Part shown: positions 32,622 through 43,656 of the stretch, one piece after another
Numbering within the stretch: position 1 is the stretch's first letter
How the letters are laid out: the number at the start of each line of letters is the position of its first letter
Source: Chenopodium formosanum
Taxonomy: Eukaryota; Streptophyta; Magnoliopsida; Caryophyllales; Amaranthaceae
DNA: 64,000 nucleotides
Assembly: GCA_024500155.1 (NCBI GenBank)
Contig: CM044871.1
Location: 30,688,728 to 30,752,727 of the forward strand
Reading direction: 5' to 3'
Position numbers and translations under genes: made by a program
Notes under the pieces: model-generated
The model's input: only the letters and a program-made list of their open reading frames with translations
What the model was told of the DNA's origin: nothing
The model's database searches: none

Positions 32622-32800
32622 AAAAATCCCCTCCCCCGAAAAACTCCCCACTCCAGCAAAAACCCTAAAAACTCAACACCCCCCTTCCCCATACAGCCGG
32701 GCGAGGGTGGGAGGAGGGCCGACTGGCTGTTCTACGGGGAAGGGGCTGAATTTTTAGGGTTTTTGCAGGAGTGGGGAGTTTTTCGGGGGAGGGGATTTTT
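32622..32800. repeat. Inverted repeat, 52-bp arms
   Basis: Arms 32622-32673 and 32749-32800 are near-perfect reverse complements (about two mismatches), with a loop of about 75 bases. The arm includes TCCCCTCCCCCGAAAAACTC. It lies in a C-rich block downstream of CAGGGGCAGTTTGGTTCG (32394), which resembles the end of the element at 35513; the opposite end of that element was not found. Confidence 0.8.
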
Positions 32801-33067
32801 GGCGAGGGACGGGGGGAGCTTTTGGTACAAAAAATAGGCCTAAATTCAAGTTGGTTCCAATATATTTGTTTTTGGTACAAAAAATGTGCTTATTTGGTAC
32901 TGTGATAGTGTGATATCCCTTATGATTTTTGTAAATGTGCTTATTTCCATGTAAGTTTTGTAAATGATATTGATTGGCGGAGGAGACTGTAATTGGGTTA
33001 AACAAAAGCCTAAGAAAGCAAAATTAGAGTTAAACAAAAGCTTAACCAAGCATTTGAAGTAATAAAA

Positions 33068-34974
33068 GGAAAACTTGTTTAAAAGGGACATATATGTTCA
33101 CTTATTTGTTTGGAAAGACCTTATAAAATTTACGGTTTTTTTACCAAATGCCGCTAAGTTATTTTTTATTCACCATATACCCATGAAAATTTTTTAATTC
33201 ACCATATACTTATAAACTTAATAAAAATGTCACCAAATGCTCAATTGACTAATGGACGTTAAATCTATTAGTCATTAGTGTTAAGTATGCCAAGTGGCAT
33301 AATTTATTGGTTGGATTTTAAATAAATTAAAGTTTAAAATAATTATTTAATTAAAAATAAAAAAAACCCAACCCGCCACAGCCACCCCCAGCCACCAACC
33401 ACCAGACGACCCAACCCCAACCACACCGCACTAGCAACCCAACCTAGGCGTCGTTTCCTTCCCTCAACCTCAACCTCAAAACCCCATTTTCTCCCTTGAA
33501 AAATCCTCCCCTCCCCACCGTCGACTTCCACACCCATCTCCTTGTGCCGCTGAACCCAAATCGCCCCTCCCATGTCATCTCAACCCTCTCAAACACCATG
33601 CCAAACCCGAAAGCAAAAAACCCAAAATTCAAACCTAGGGTTTTGATTTTGGGATTTAGGATTTAGAGGTGGTGTTTTCAACCAAATTGGGCGGCAACAA
33701 TGTGGGAGGAGGGAATCTGTGTTGTCGGTGAAGGGTTTCGAGGTGGTGGCTAGTTTTAAACGAGGTATAAAAGTGGGGAAAGGTTTTACGGTTTAAGGGG
33801 TTGTGGTTTAATTTTATACGGTTTAAGGGGAAAGGCTTGGGGGAATGGGTGGTGCCGACGTCGGCGCGATGGTGAAGGGGATCTACCGCCAGCGGCGAGG
33901 AGGGTGGCGGTGGTGGGGAGGTGGCCTAGCGCAACAAAAGGTGGTTGGAGGTGGTTTACTTTTTTTCTTTTTTTTTTAAAAAAAATAATTAATAAAACAT
34001 TTTTTAATAATCAACAATATGCCTCAACGTGGCGGACTTAACGTTAGTGACTAACAGAATTAACTGCCATTAATTTTGTGACAATTTTGTGAAACTTCAG
34101 TGTATATGTTGAATTTGCAAATTTTCATGGGTGAATAAAAAAATAACTCGGGGGCATATGGTGAAAAGTCCTTAAATTTAAAGTGGTGAGAAAGGACCTG
34201 ATAAGTCTACTTTGTTGTTTGGAGGGACCTTGAGGTCGGAATCTGACCATTGACTTTTTTCCTCCAGCATTGACCTTTCACGTGATGTCACGTGAACTTA
34301 AAAAATGACTACTCCTTACTTTTTTCCACGTTTTTCTCGCATTTCTCCTTTGTTGCCCTAATTTCCCCCCAATTTCTCTCTCTCCTCAAAATCGTGGGTT
34401 CCAAACCTTAGTACTTTCAATTATCTGTTCAAAGGTCGACCAAATTCATTCCATTACTTCAATTAAGTACGTTTTGCACCAGGTAAGGTTAATGTGTGGT
34501 TTTTTTTCTTTAATTTATTTGTAATTGAAATATTTTGCAAAATTAAGGTTTTTAATGTAATTGCTTCTCAAATTTTGTGGTTGAACAACGTAATTTGGGG
34601 ACTTTGTGGACTCCTCAAATTTTGTGGTTTTGTTTTTAAGCATAATGAGCCGCTGTAAGAATCTTTAATTTTGTGGACATGGAAAGGGATAAGTAGATCT
34701 AGGGTTTGGAACAACATACTGAGGAGAGAGAGAGAATTTGGGGGAAATGAAGGGAAAATGTGGAAAAAATTAAGGGGAGGGTCATTTTTTAAGGTAAAAT
34801 AAGAGTCACGTGTGAGGTCAACGCCGGAGAAGAAAAGTCAATGGTCGGATTCTGACCTCAAGGTCAGCCCAAACAACAAAATAAACTTATAATATCCTTT
34901 CTCACCACTTTAAATTTATAAGGTCCTTCCAAACAAATAGGTGAACATATATGTCCATTCTAGACAAATTTTCC
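33068..34974. mobile_element. Non-autonomous TIR element (MULE-like), interrupted by a second one
   Basis: Left arm 33068-33132 plus 34181-34340 is the reverse complement of 34750-34974: GGAAAACTTG...GGACATATATGTTCAC on the left, GTGAACATATATGTCC...TTTTCC on the right. The left arm is split by the element at 33133-34171, and the two halves align continuously with the intact right arm. Flanking low-complexity AT sequence hides the target duplication. Confidence 0.75.
33133..34171. mobile_element. Non-autonomous MULE nested in the previous element
   Basis: Inverted repeats of about 160 bp (for example GTTATTTTTTATTCACC near 33158 against its complement near 34130, and GGACGTTAAAT against ATTAACTGCC). 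Nine-base flanks TAAAATTTA and TTAAATTTA (33124-33132, 34172-34180) differ at one base. The interior (33365-33960) is C-rich then G-rich and looks acquired. No transposase. Confidence 0.75.
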
Positions 34975-35512
34975 ATAATAATAAAAAAATTATAATAATA
35001 ATAATAAAAAAAAATTATAAAACTAAGGCATAAAAAATAACCAATGTCTTTTTTTTTTTTTTTTTTTTTTTTTTTTATTTTTTTATTTTTTTTTTTTTCA
35101 CTTCGTTTACCCTTTGGGGCTTGGGCTAATTCAGATTCAGAAATGAAAACTGGATGGTTACATTACAGTTTCCTCTCATGGGATCAGATAAATAACTAAT
35201 ACCTTTTTTTTTTGTTAACCTATATCTAATTCTTGTTATTAAATTTGTTATTCATAATATCATTCACTATAAATTAATATTTTGTTTTCAGAATAGAACA
35301 TAAATATGACTTATTTTGGTAGTTAGGCATCTTGTGTATGAATTGAAGGTTACATGCTTAAATCTTATACAGGAGTGCTTTCCCATAATAATGCTCTAAC
35401 TATTATCTATTCCATAGATACAACTACACTTTTATAATTTCCCAATCTACTGTTCACGTCACCATAAATGTATAAAACTAATTTTTTTTAATGGTTTAAT
35501 ACTAAACCGCTT
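34975..35512. other. Low-complexity intergenic DNA
   Basis: ATAAT repeats at 34975-35015 and a T-run at about 35048-35099; otherwise nothing recognised. Confidence 0.6.
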
Positions 35513-35749
35513 CAGGGTTCGTTTGGCATTGCTGTGGTTTTCTGTTTTTTCGGTTTTTTGTTTTCTAAAAGTATATATGATATGTGTCCCATAATGAATC
35601 AAAAATTATATAAACTTATCAAAATTATGATAATTTTGAAAACTGACAACAGAAAAGTGGAAACACCTTTTTCTTGTTTCCTGTTTTTGGTTTTTGGTTT
35701 AAAAAAAAACAGAAAACTGAAAACCAAAACTGATACCAAACAAGCCCTG
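35513..35749. mobile_element. hAT-like MITE, 237 bp
   Basis: CAGGGTTCGTTTGG at the left pairs with CCAAACAAGCCCTG at the right as imperfect terminal inverted repeats, and the subterminal poly-purine/pyrimidine parts also pair (TTTTCTGTTTTTTCGGTTT against AAACAGAAAACTGAAAACC). CAGGG ends suggest hAT, but the expected 8-bp duplication is not evident. Confidence 0.65.
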
Positions 35750-36035
35750 AGTTAGTGGTTTTCATTTCAGGGAAAACCGCCAACTCAAGTGGCGGTTTCC
35801 ATTTTAGGTATAAAAAAAAATTAAGCGAAGGAGTAATAGTAGAAATGTAGAATAATTGTTGAAAAATTAAATTGAGTACAATTATTCAGGGATGAATCAG
35901 ATGCAAAATTAATTATACTCCTCCAAGGCTCCAACCCAAACAACAAAAAATACAAAACAAAATAAAATCTTGGTTAGGAAAAATCGGAGTAATATGATTT
36001 TAAAGAGAAAAGGGGAAGAACAATGAGGGATATAT
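35750..36035. other. Short hairpin and AT-rich spacer
   Basis: AAACCGCCA and TGGCGGTTT at 35774-35799 form a short hairpin. Similar ACCGCTAC/GTAGCGGT pairs flank the foldback arm at 36347-36588, so both may belong to one repeat family. Confidence 0.4.
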
Positions 36036-36588
36036 ACAATAAACTCCTCCAAACTCTTTGACATTGGTGGCAAAGGCGGCAAAGGCCACGGAAGACGAAG
36101 GTGGTGAAGGTGGAAGATCGGCAGGCGAAGGCGAAAGATGCGGTGGTGCTGAGTTTTAATTCCACGAAGCTTCAATTATCCAAGCCCCAAAATCTCATGC
36201 CCAAATGGATTTAATTTGAAGATGTTGAAATGGAGAACGAAATTTGTGGATTGAATATGAGAGTAGTTTGAGTGGGAAGCCTCTTGGTTTTAACGACATA
36301 AAGAGAGAGAGTCAGAATGCAAGGTTTTATTTAATTTTGATATCATTAAAACCGCTACTTTAAATTAAATCCATTTGGGCATGAGATTTTGGGGCTTGGA
36401 TAATTGAAGCTTCATGGGATTTTCTTGAAAATCCTATCTCAATTTTTTCATTCAATTTTAAAACTCAGCACCGCATCTTTCGCCTTCGCCTGCCAATCTT
36501 CCACGTTCACCACCGTCGTCTTCCGTGGCCTTTGCCACCTTTGCCACCAATGTCCAAGAGTTTGGAGGAGTTTATTGTAGCGGTTTTC
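36036..36588. repeat. Long foldback (hairpin) repeat
   Basis: Arm A (36036-36216) is the reverse complement of arm B (36362-36578) at high identity, apart from an extra segment of about 35 bases in arm B near 36415-36455. Pairs include AATAAACTCCTCCAAACTCT with its complement at the far end, and CCAAGCCCCAAAATCTCATG at the inner side. Arm B is itself bounded by ACCGCTAC (36350) and GTAGCGGT (36577). A transcript across it could form a stem of about 180 bp. No protein was recognised in the arms. Confidence 0.88.
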
Positions 36589-36826
36589 TCGGGAAAAAAA
36601 TTATTTGTTTAAATTGCTGACGTGGACAGTAGAATGAGAACAGTTAAAAGAGTAGCTTTATTTATGGAATTATAAATCTTTCCAACAATATTTAGGGAAA
36701 GCACTCCTTATACAGATAACTTTAATTTTTTTAATTTGATGATGATATCAAATAAAAAACAAATAGGGAGATTACCATGTGGCACATATAATTCATTTGG
36801 ACTGCCTTTAATATATGTTACCTATC
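36589..36826. other. Intergenic, nothing recognised
   Basis: AT-rich, no features seen. Confidence 0.4.
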
Positions 36827-37012
36827 ATCAAAAAGATTGGGCCCTAAAAATAACAAAAACCCATAGTCTACCATTAATCTTTTCTAGCCCTATTTTTAAA
36901 ATAGGCTTTTCTTTGATATTCTTTCCAACACTAATTTTCAATTTTTATTAAAAATATCTTGGTTTGATATTTGAGAATTCATTTCTTTCAATCTTTCCCA
37001 TCAATCAAAATG
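36827..37012. repeat. Dispersed duplicate of 30211-30372
   Basis: Roughly 70 percent similar by eye, same orientation, with the blocks named under 30211-30372. It contains TTGGGCCC. Confidence 0.5.
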
Positions 37013-37290
37013 GAACTTCGAATTAAAATCTGAAAAGACTTGCATTCTACACCGCAATTATTGTATGTTAGACTGAACATAGATTAAGTATCCCTTTTGA
37101 CTCCTACATTTAGGTAATGGAAACTTCATAAGGTACCTTATTTATTGCACTTATGATTAGCATAGTGTTTATTAATGATATATTTTATATGATTCAAATA
37201 TGGGTAATAGTATTCAAAATGTTTAAATATGATAACCTTTTGCAATAAATCAACAAAAAAAATGGGACCCAAAGATTGATTTAAAATGCT

Positions 37291-37516
37291 TGGTGGAGTA
37301 GGGGGAAAGCCGGGGAACTCACCTTGTGACTTTGAGGTCATGAGTTCAAGCTCCACCAATACCAATTACAGAATGCTTGGGAGTAGGGGGATTCTCTTCC
37401 CTTACCTCCCCTCTCTACTCTCAAGCGATGACCTGCGGAATTGAGCTGGCTAAACCTGTGAGAGGTGCCGGCTCAATAGGGTCCTTCTTCTTACCTTTAA
37501 AAAAAAAAAAAAAGAT
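37291..37516 (+). mobile_element. tRNA-derived SINE with poly(A) tail
   Basis: TGGTGGAGTAGG (37291-37302) fits the A box exactly and AGTTCAAGCTC (37343-37353) fits the B box with two mismatches, at normal spacing. The body ends in an A-run at 37498-37514. Imperfect flanking duplicates AGATTGATTTAAAA (37273) and AGATTTATCTAAAA (37514) fit target-primed insertion. Non-coding; it would be copied by LINE machinery. Confidence 0.75.
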
Positions 37517-38447
37517 TTATCTAAAAGAAAGAAGCAACGTTTCATCAAATAAACCAAGTGGACCAAACTCGACCAATATCAAATTAGCCCTATATGCATA
37601 CGTTGTGTACTTGTGTGCATAAACTACGAAATAGATAGCTATGCCGACTATTTGTTGCTGAAAAAAAAAAAAACTTGCACCTTGAGCAACTCCAATGATT
37701 ATATATAGGGATTTGCTTGCAATTTCCAAAAGTCTCTACCTATTAGCTTGACTATTGAATTTAAAAAATATAGTTATCTTGCCCACATTAGTTTGCTTAA
37801 GAAAAGGTTCCAAAGAATAGGAGATTGACCTTTTAGTAAAATGAAATTTAAAAAGTTAATTGAGAAAGCCAAACTCATTCAATAGCAAGCTAATAGCTAA
37901 CAATTGAGGCATAAACTAGCTACAAAGAAGGTTATTTTAAAATTCCAAGTGACATTGCAAACTGATTGGACAATTAGCTTACAATCGGATATACTAATTA
38001 AATTCATAAATCAAATAAGTTTATTGTTAAAAGAGAAAAAAAAAAAAAAAAAAGTTGAAAAGGTGTTTTCTTTCCCTTTCTCAATAGTTAATTATGGTAA
38101 TTAATTTGTTTGACTTAGAACATTTTCTTTTTTTTTTTTTTTTTAAGAAAAAATTGCTTTAAATGTGATTTTTATTTTTGAAATTAACTTTAAACATGAT
38201 TTTTGAATTGGAAATTATAACATTTAATATTTAATTTGTATAACTTGGCATCAATTATGCCCTTAATTTACTCCACAATCAACTATAATTGAAAATTCAA
38301 AAAAAAAAAAAAAATTCCTTGATTAAATTGTTTATCAGATGTCAATTTTTTGTACTTTGTATTTATTACTCTTTCTAACTGAATATGATAGTAAGAGCGA
38401 TATACACATTATAAGTGGACGCCACTCCCTCACCCCTTGACTTATAT
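37517..38447. other. Intergenic, AT-rich
   Basis: A- and T-runs at 37660, 38040, 38130 and 38300. No coding or element structure recognised. Confidence 0.5.
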
Positions 38448-39524
38448 GTAGAGCTGTCAGTTTCTGACCCGAACCGTTAAATCCGACTGTTTCGAACCGA
38501 TCCGAAAAGAAACTGTACTGTTTAAAACCCATTTTTTGGAAACCGAAAACTGACCCGACCCAATTTTTTCCAAATCGAAACTGAACTAAACCGAATTTGT
38601 GCAAACCGTTACTAACCCGACCCGTTATCAAGCCAAACCGTTACAACCCGAAACTGAAAGCAACCCAAACCGATTACGTTTAAACCCGATAGTAACCCGA
38701 CCCATTTTAAACCGAAAACCGTTAAAATCCGATAAACCTAAATCGTTCCAACCCGTAGTGACCGAACTGGTTATAATCCGTAACCCGTTGTGACCGAACC
38801 GTTTACGACCCGTAGCCCGTTATGACCAAACCGTTTAAAACCCGTAACCCGTTATGACTGAGTCATTTACAACTTGTTACCCAATATGTTTATGATCTAA
38901 TCTGTTTCAACCCACTACTCGATAAACCCAACTTATTTATGACTTGACTTGATTATAACATGACTCGTTCCTACCCATTATATGACTAATTCGACTCGAT
39001 AATCATCCGACTCAATTTTAACCCGATATGATTTGATTAGAAACCCGTTTCAAATTGGGTAAACTCGTTTTCAAACCAACCAAGTTCAATCTAAACCAAT
39101 TATAACCAAAATGATAATGGTTGGACCCGATTTCACCCGATCTATTTTGAAATGAAACTCATTTTCGAACCGACCCAGTTAAACCCAAACTGATTATGAC
39201 CCGAACCAATTACGACCCGTCCTGATTAAGACCCGAACTGTTTTTAACCGAAACCCATATTAAATGGGCTAAACCCGTTTTCAAACCGACCCAGTTCAAC
39301 CCAAATTGATTATGACCCGAACCGATTAGAACCCGACCCGATAAGGACCCGATCCGAATAGAAACTGCAATTAAAAAAACCAAACCGAACTGACCCGATA
39401 ATTTTCAAAACCGACCCAAACCGACCTGTTTATTATTTCAATCCGTTATAAATCGATCCGTTATAACCCGAAACTGATAAACCCAACCCAAACCCGAACT
39501 GTTTAACCGAATTGACATCCCTAC
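38448..39524. mobile_element. TIR element filled with degenerate CCCGAAC repeats, 1077 bp
   Basis: GTAGAGCTGTCA at the left and TGACATCCCTAC at the right are inverted repeats with two mismatches, flanked by the 6-bp duplication TTATAT (38442-38447, 39525-39530). The interior is a continuous degenerate array of ACCCGA, AACCGTT, CCGACCC-type words, without a fixed long period. A relative lies at 49902-50586. No transposase is encoded. Confidence 0.7.
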
Positions 39525-39530
39525 TTATAT

Positions 39531-40012
39531 GCTCTATGTGTGTGTCCAAAAAAATCACCATTTTCAACAGCTTTAGAGGACATAAATAAGATTTCTCAAA
39601 TTTGATTCCATCCTTTGTGTTCTTTCAACCACAACATTGCCCATTCTTTCTCTTTAGGGTTCACTAAAATTAGGAGTGTACACATCAAAAATAGTAAATT
39701 TTCTTTCTATAAATTCTCAATATTTTATTTAAATTTATGTGTTTATTTTAATAAAACCACATTATTGTTTTATTGTAGTAAGTGCTCTTATAATCGGATT
39801 TGTTCAGTTTGAGTAATTTGATTAGTCCAGTATAGATGGTTTATTTAATAATAATAATAAAAAAAAATATAATGTTGGAATTGAAAAAGAAATTAATCAT
39901 TCAATTAGACAATTGCATATAGAATTATAGATAAATCATACATAAATCATCTTCATCAGTAAAATAAAGCAAAACTCTTTTGTTGTAGAGTTTGGTAACA
40001 TACAACAATCTA
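39531..40012. other. Intergenic, nothing recognised
   Basis: AT-rich, including an ATA repeat near 39845; no coding potential. Confidence 0.4.
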
Positions 40013-40297
40013 TCTATAACTATAACTAAAATAAAAACCACTTACATCACCACTACATGTCAATTTCTCATAAAAAATTTTCCCTCCAAAATTGGTTATG
40101 ACATCATTTTTATCAAATTTTTTTCCTTCCAAATTCAATAATAGGAAAATAATATTTAATAAATAAATTAAACTGTGAACATCAATTAACCAAAATCATA
40201 TTAGTGGTATTTCTCTTTCCACATTTTGTGAATCAATTATTTTATATTGTATTGAATTTTTTATTCTAATTCATGCATCGCACGAGTGCTAATCTAG
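40013..40297 (+). mobile_element. Small non-autonomous Helitron, 285 bp
   Basis: Starts TCTATAACTATAACTAAAA after an A and ends with a small GCACGAGTGC hairpin, then CTAATCTAG followed by T. TC...CTAG ends inserted between A and T are the Helitron signature. No coding capacity. The 5' end is less sure than the 3' end. Confidence 0.55.
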
Positions 40298-40398
40298 TAT
40301 ATAATAAGATAAGCGAAGGAGGTTTGATATGCAACGATCATAGCTTTATTGCCTTGAAGAAAATTAATTTGATTAATTTTTGTGCAATAATTAGCTGA

Positions 40399-40400
<2 letters not shown>

Positions 40401-40467
<67 letters not shown>
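40401..40467. repeat. (AT)n microsatellite
   Basis: Pure TA repeat. It generates a spurious Tyr-Ile ORF on the minus strand. Confidence 0.95.
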
Positions 40468-40468
<1 letters not shown>

Positions 40469-40496
40469 CTATTGTATAACTTTATCAACAAATTAA

Positions 40497-41175
40497 TCTT
40501 ATTATATAATCATATAATTTAATATATAAAGCTAAACTTTTAGCTAGGTCACGTGGCAGCGACACTTGGCGTTCTAACTTTTCGTCAAGTGTCGTGCCAC
40601 GTTGGATAGATTTAAATAAATTTCTTAAAATTATAATTTTATTCAAAAAAAAGTTATTAAATTATTATTTTAAAAAATTATCATATAAATTTATTTTTTA
40701 TATCATAATATTTTTGAAGCAAAGAAAGCAATTCAAAGTGTAAAACATACATTTATAATATATACTAATTGGTTAATATAATATACTTTATAATCTAATT
40801 GAATTTTATTACTATGTAGACATGTCAATTAGGGTCGGGTCATGAGTCATCTCGGATTGGGTCACTTCAAGTTACAATTCAAGAAATGTTTAATCCTTGC
40901 CCAAATTTTTGGGTTGAGAGTCAACCCAACGGATTTTGAACATTTATTTTATTTAATTTATTTGTTGCTAATTTTTAATTTTTTTTAATGTATTAAATCG
41001 AACATTTCCACCAACATTACCATTATATGCCTACTAGATAACAAATCATGCCAAAAGCACATCAATTCATAACTAATTTTATATCAATTATATACTTTAA
41101 AATTTGACATAAAGATTAAAAATTTATCTTAAAATTCAATAAACAACCCGCGCATCGCACAAGACACAAAACTAG
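40497..41175 (+). mobile_element. Non-autonomous Helitron, 679 bp
   Basis: Starts TCTTATTATATAATC after an A. Ends CGCGCATCGCACAAGACAC followed by AAAACTAG and then T, matching the usual Helitron 3' end (GC-rich stem about ten bases before CTAG). Its 5' part has CACGTGGCAGCGACACTTGG, similar to the subterminal part of the Helitron at 53049-53629. A CCCGAAC-type fragment is nested at 40816. Confidence 0.6.
40816..40945 (-). repeat. Fragment of the CCCGAAC-type TIR family
   Basis: GTAGACATGTCAATTAGGG followed by GGGTCGGGTCATG and, further on, GGGTTGAGAGTCAACCC. Same TIR type as 38448 and reversed interior; truncated. Confidence 0.45.
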
Positions 41176-41604
41176 TGTTGATATATGCATATTATATGAG
41201 TAGATTAGTATTAAACAATTATTTTTTTTACAATTTTATTCAACATATTATTATAACATTGAAAAAGTTAGATAATCTGAATTATTAATCAATTTCAATT
41301 TCTTATCATTCTGATTTTATTCCTTATTTTAAATTCATTCCATCCTATATATTAATTAATTAAACGCTCCGTGAAAAATGTTTTAAAGGAAGTATGTGTG
41401 ATGTAAAATCTTTATTATGCATTGGAAACGTACCACACCATCCACTCAACAATTAAACACAATAACAACAAGATCAATTGACTTACAATAAGACTCAAAC
41501 TCGAGACCAACACCATGCTAACCCAAAAAAAAAAATATAGCCTTTTGAGATAATGATTAAAAAAAAGGTAAAACCTCTTAACTAATATTTGAAAAGAATT
41601 AGAA
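41176..41604. other. Intergenic, nothing recognised
   Basis: AT-rich spacer between two Helitrons. Confidence 0.4.
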
Positions 41605-41906
41605 TCTAATATATACATATAAAGGGGAGTTTTTCCCAGAGATTTTAGAGAGCCATGTAGGATTTTGTTATTTAAAAAAAAAAAAATAGAGCGCCTTAAT
41701 CCTTTAAAAATTTATTAATTTTACCCTACCATTATCTTTCTACGGTTCAATGAACTGTACAAAACAAAAAATGAAAAATTAAAATTATCATACTAATCTA
41801 ATGATTTATCTAATTATTTCAAATAAAATATGTTAATCCTATTAACAAGTTTCACGAGTTTTCAAAAAAGTTATATATATATATAAAAAAAAAAAAAAAC
41901 ATAATT

Positions 41907-42102
41907 TGTTATGATAATATCTAAATATGGATGACTATTATCCCATGTACAATCTAGAATATTCTAGAGTTGGGTATTTGGTCTTATCCATTGATGGAAC
42001 CCTAGGTAATGTACATTATATATATCCCGTACTAGATGGAATATGAAATACAACGTAACAATCTTCCCTCATCTCTCTGTATTTTTTCTTCCATATTTAA
42101 CA
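41907..42102 (+). repeat. 5' LTR of copia element, 196 bp
   Basis: Contains TATATATATCCC near 42017, a plausible TATA region. Differs from the 3' LTR at GGTATTTGGTC versus GGTATTTGTTC and in the T-run of CTGTATTTTTTC. Confidence 0.95.
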
Positions 42103-42120
42103 CGTTATCAACACCATTGC
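42103..42120 (+). promoter_or_regulatory. Probable primer binding site
   Basis: CGTTATCAACACCATTGC follows the LTR directly. The form TTATCA plus CAC is common right after short-LTR plant copia LTRs, but I cannot assign the tRNA from sequence alone. Confidence 0.5.
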
Positions 42121-42457
42121 TAGTCAACTGAGTAGGATTACCAAACATTTATCTAGAATCCCATATTATTATTATCATGTAAGTATGATCGTAGCCCATA
42201 ACAATTATAATTTAACATTTATCTACTTTTGATGCTTATTTATTGGAATATCAACATATATAACGAATACAGAGCATGATATATAATTTAAGGTTCCATT
42301 CTTATTTTTCTCCATGCTAACGTTCTCATCTTCTATTTCGTTCTTATTTATGCATGACTTGTACCAGGTTTATTTATGCATGATTATAACGTTTAGTACA
42401 TATTTTGGATACTATTTATATATACTTATCTTTTAATATTATTTTGTATAGTGAAAA

Positions 42458-43310
42458 ATGTCGAACCTTGCCAAGCTCGAATTTGTGGCCCTTGATATTA
42501 TCGGAAAGAATTATTCATCATGGGTGTTAGATGCTGAAATACACCTCGATGTTAAAGGGTTTGGTGAAACAATAAAAGAGGCTAATAAGGCAACACCTCA
42601 AGATAAGGCTAAAGCCATGATTTTTCTTCGCCATCACCTCCATGAAGGGCTCAAAAATGAATATTTAACTGTGAAAGACCCACAAATCCTTTGGAGTAAT
42701 CTAAAGGTAAGGTATGACCACCAAAAAACAGTGATACTCTCTAGAGCTCGTTATGAATGGTTGAATTTGAGATTGCAAGATTTTAAATCTGTTAGTGAAT
42801 ATAAGTCAGCTATGTTTAAAATAACTTCTCAATTGAAATTATGTGGAGAAAATATTACTGATGTAGAAATGCTTGAAAAGACATACTCCACTTTCCATGC
42901 TAATAATATTGTCTTGTAGACACAATATAGAGAAAAAGGTTTTACAAAATATTCTGAATTAATATCTTGTCTTCTTGTGGCTGAGCAAAATAACGAGCTG
43001 TTAATGAAAAATCATGAATCACGTCCTACTAGCTCTACTCCATTCCCTGAAGCGATTGTGACAACCCATAATGGGAAAGAAACTAAAAACAGAGACCATT
43101 CCAGCAATAGTGGTCGAGGTAGAGGTCGTGGTCGTGGCCAATGACGCGGTCGGGGTCGTGGACGTGGATATGGTAGAGATCGTGGAGGTCATTTCACAAA
43201 CTCATATTCCCACCAGAAGTGGGAACGTAGGGATGAAAAAGAGAAAAGTGAAAACAATATATGTTACCGTTGTGGAGGAAAAGGTGTCTCGGGTTTGTAG
43301 AACTCCAAAA
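42458..43310 (+). pseudogene. Copia gag
   Basis: ATG at 42458 (MSNLAKLEFVALDI), then WVLDAEIHLDVKG, HHLHEGLKNEYL, LWSNLKVRYDHQK and FKSVSEYKSAMFKI, typical of the copia UBN2-type gag. A TAG at 42917-42919 and a TGA near 43142 (before a Gly-Arg tract of RGRGRGRG type) are in frame. The zinc knuckle begins ICYRCGGKG near 43258 but then loses about five bases, removing the zinc-binding His and shifting frame; SRVCRTPKHLIELYQ follows in the new frame to 43463. Confidence 0.88.
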
Positions 43311-43656
43311 CATCTTATTGAACTTTACCAAGAAACCTTGAAGAAAGGAAAGAAATTTGAGGCAAACCTTGTTCTTGAAGATGGTGAAGGTGATTTTGAT
43401 TTTGGCAATGCAAATCATTTCGATGTTGCTAATTTTCTTACTTCCCCGGAAGGGAATAATTAATATTATATTGCTTTGTGTCAGTTTTAAGTATTAGACT
43501 TATGTTTGCTCATTCTAGTGATTTAATTAAGCTTTTTTTTCGTTGTAATAAGGGCTTTTGCTTTATAAATTTAAGAACTATTTGAGTGTTTTTATTGATT
43601 TATGTATTTTATCATCTTTATTTTTATGCTTAATATTTTGACATGTATTTTATTTC

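Noticed and set aside
32431..32757. Proline-rich ORF
   Set aside because: Low-complexity C-rich DNA overlapping an inverted repeat; no domain.
40294..40491. Tyr-Ile-repeat ORF on the minus strand
   Set aside because: Translation of an (AT)n microsatellite; the same holds for the ORF at 52071-52295.
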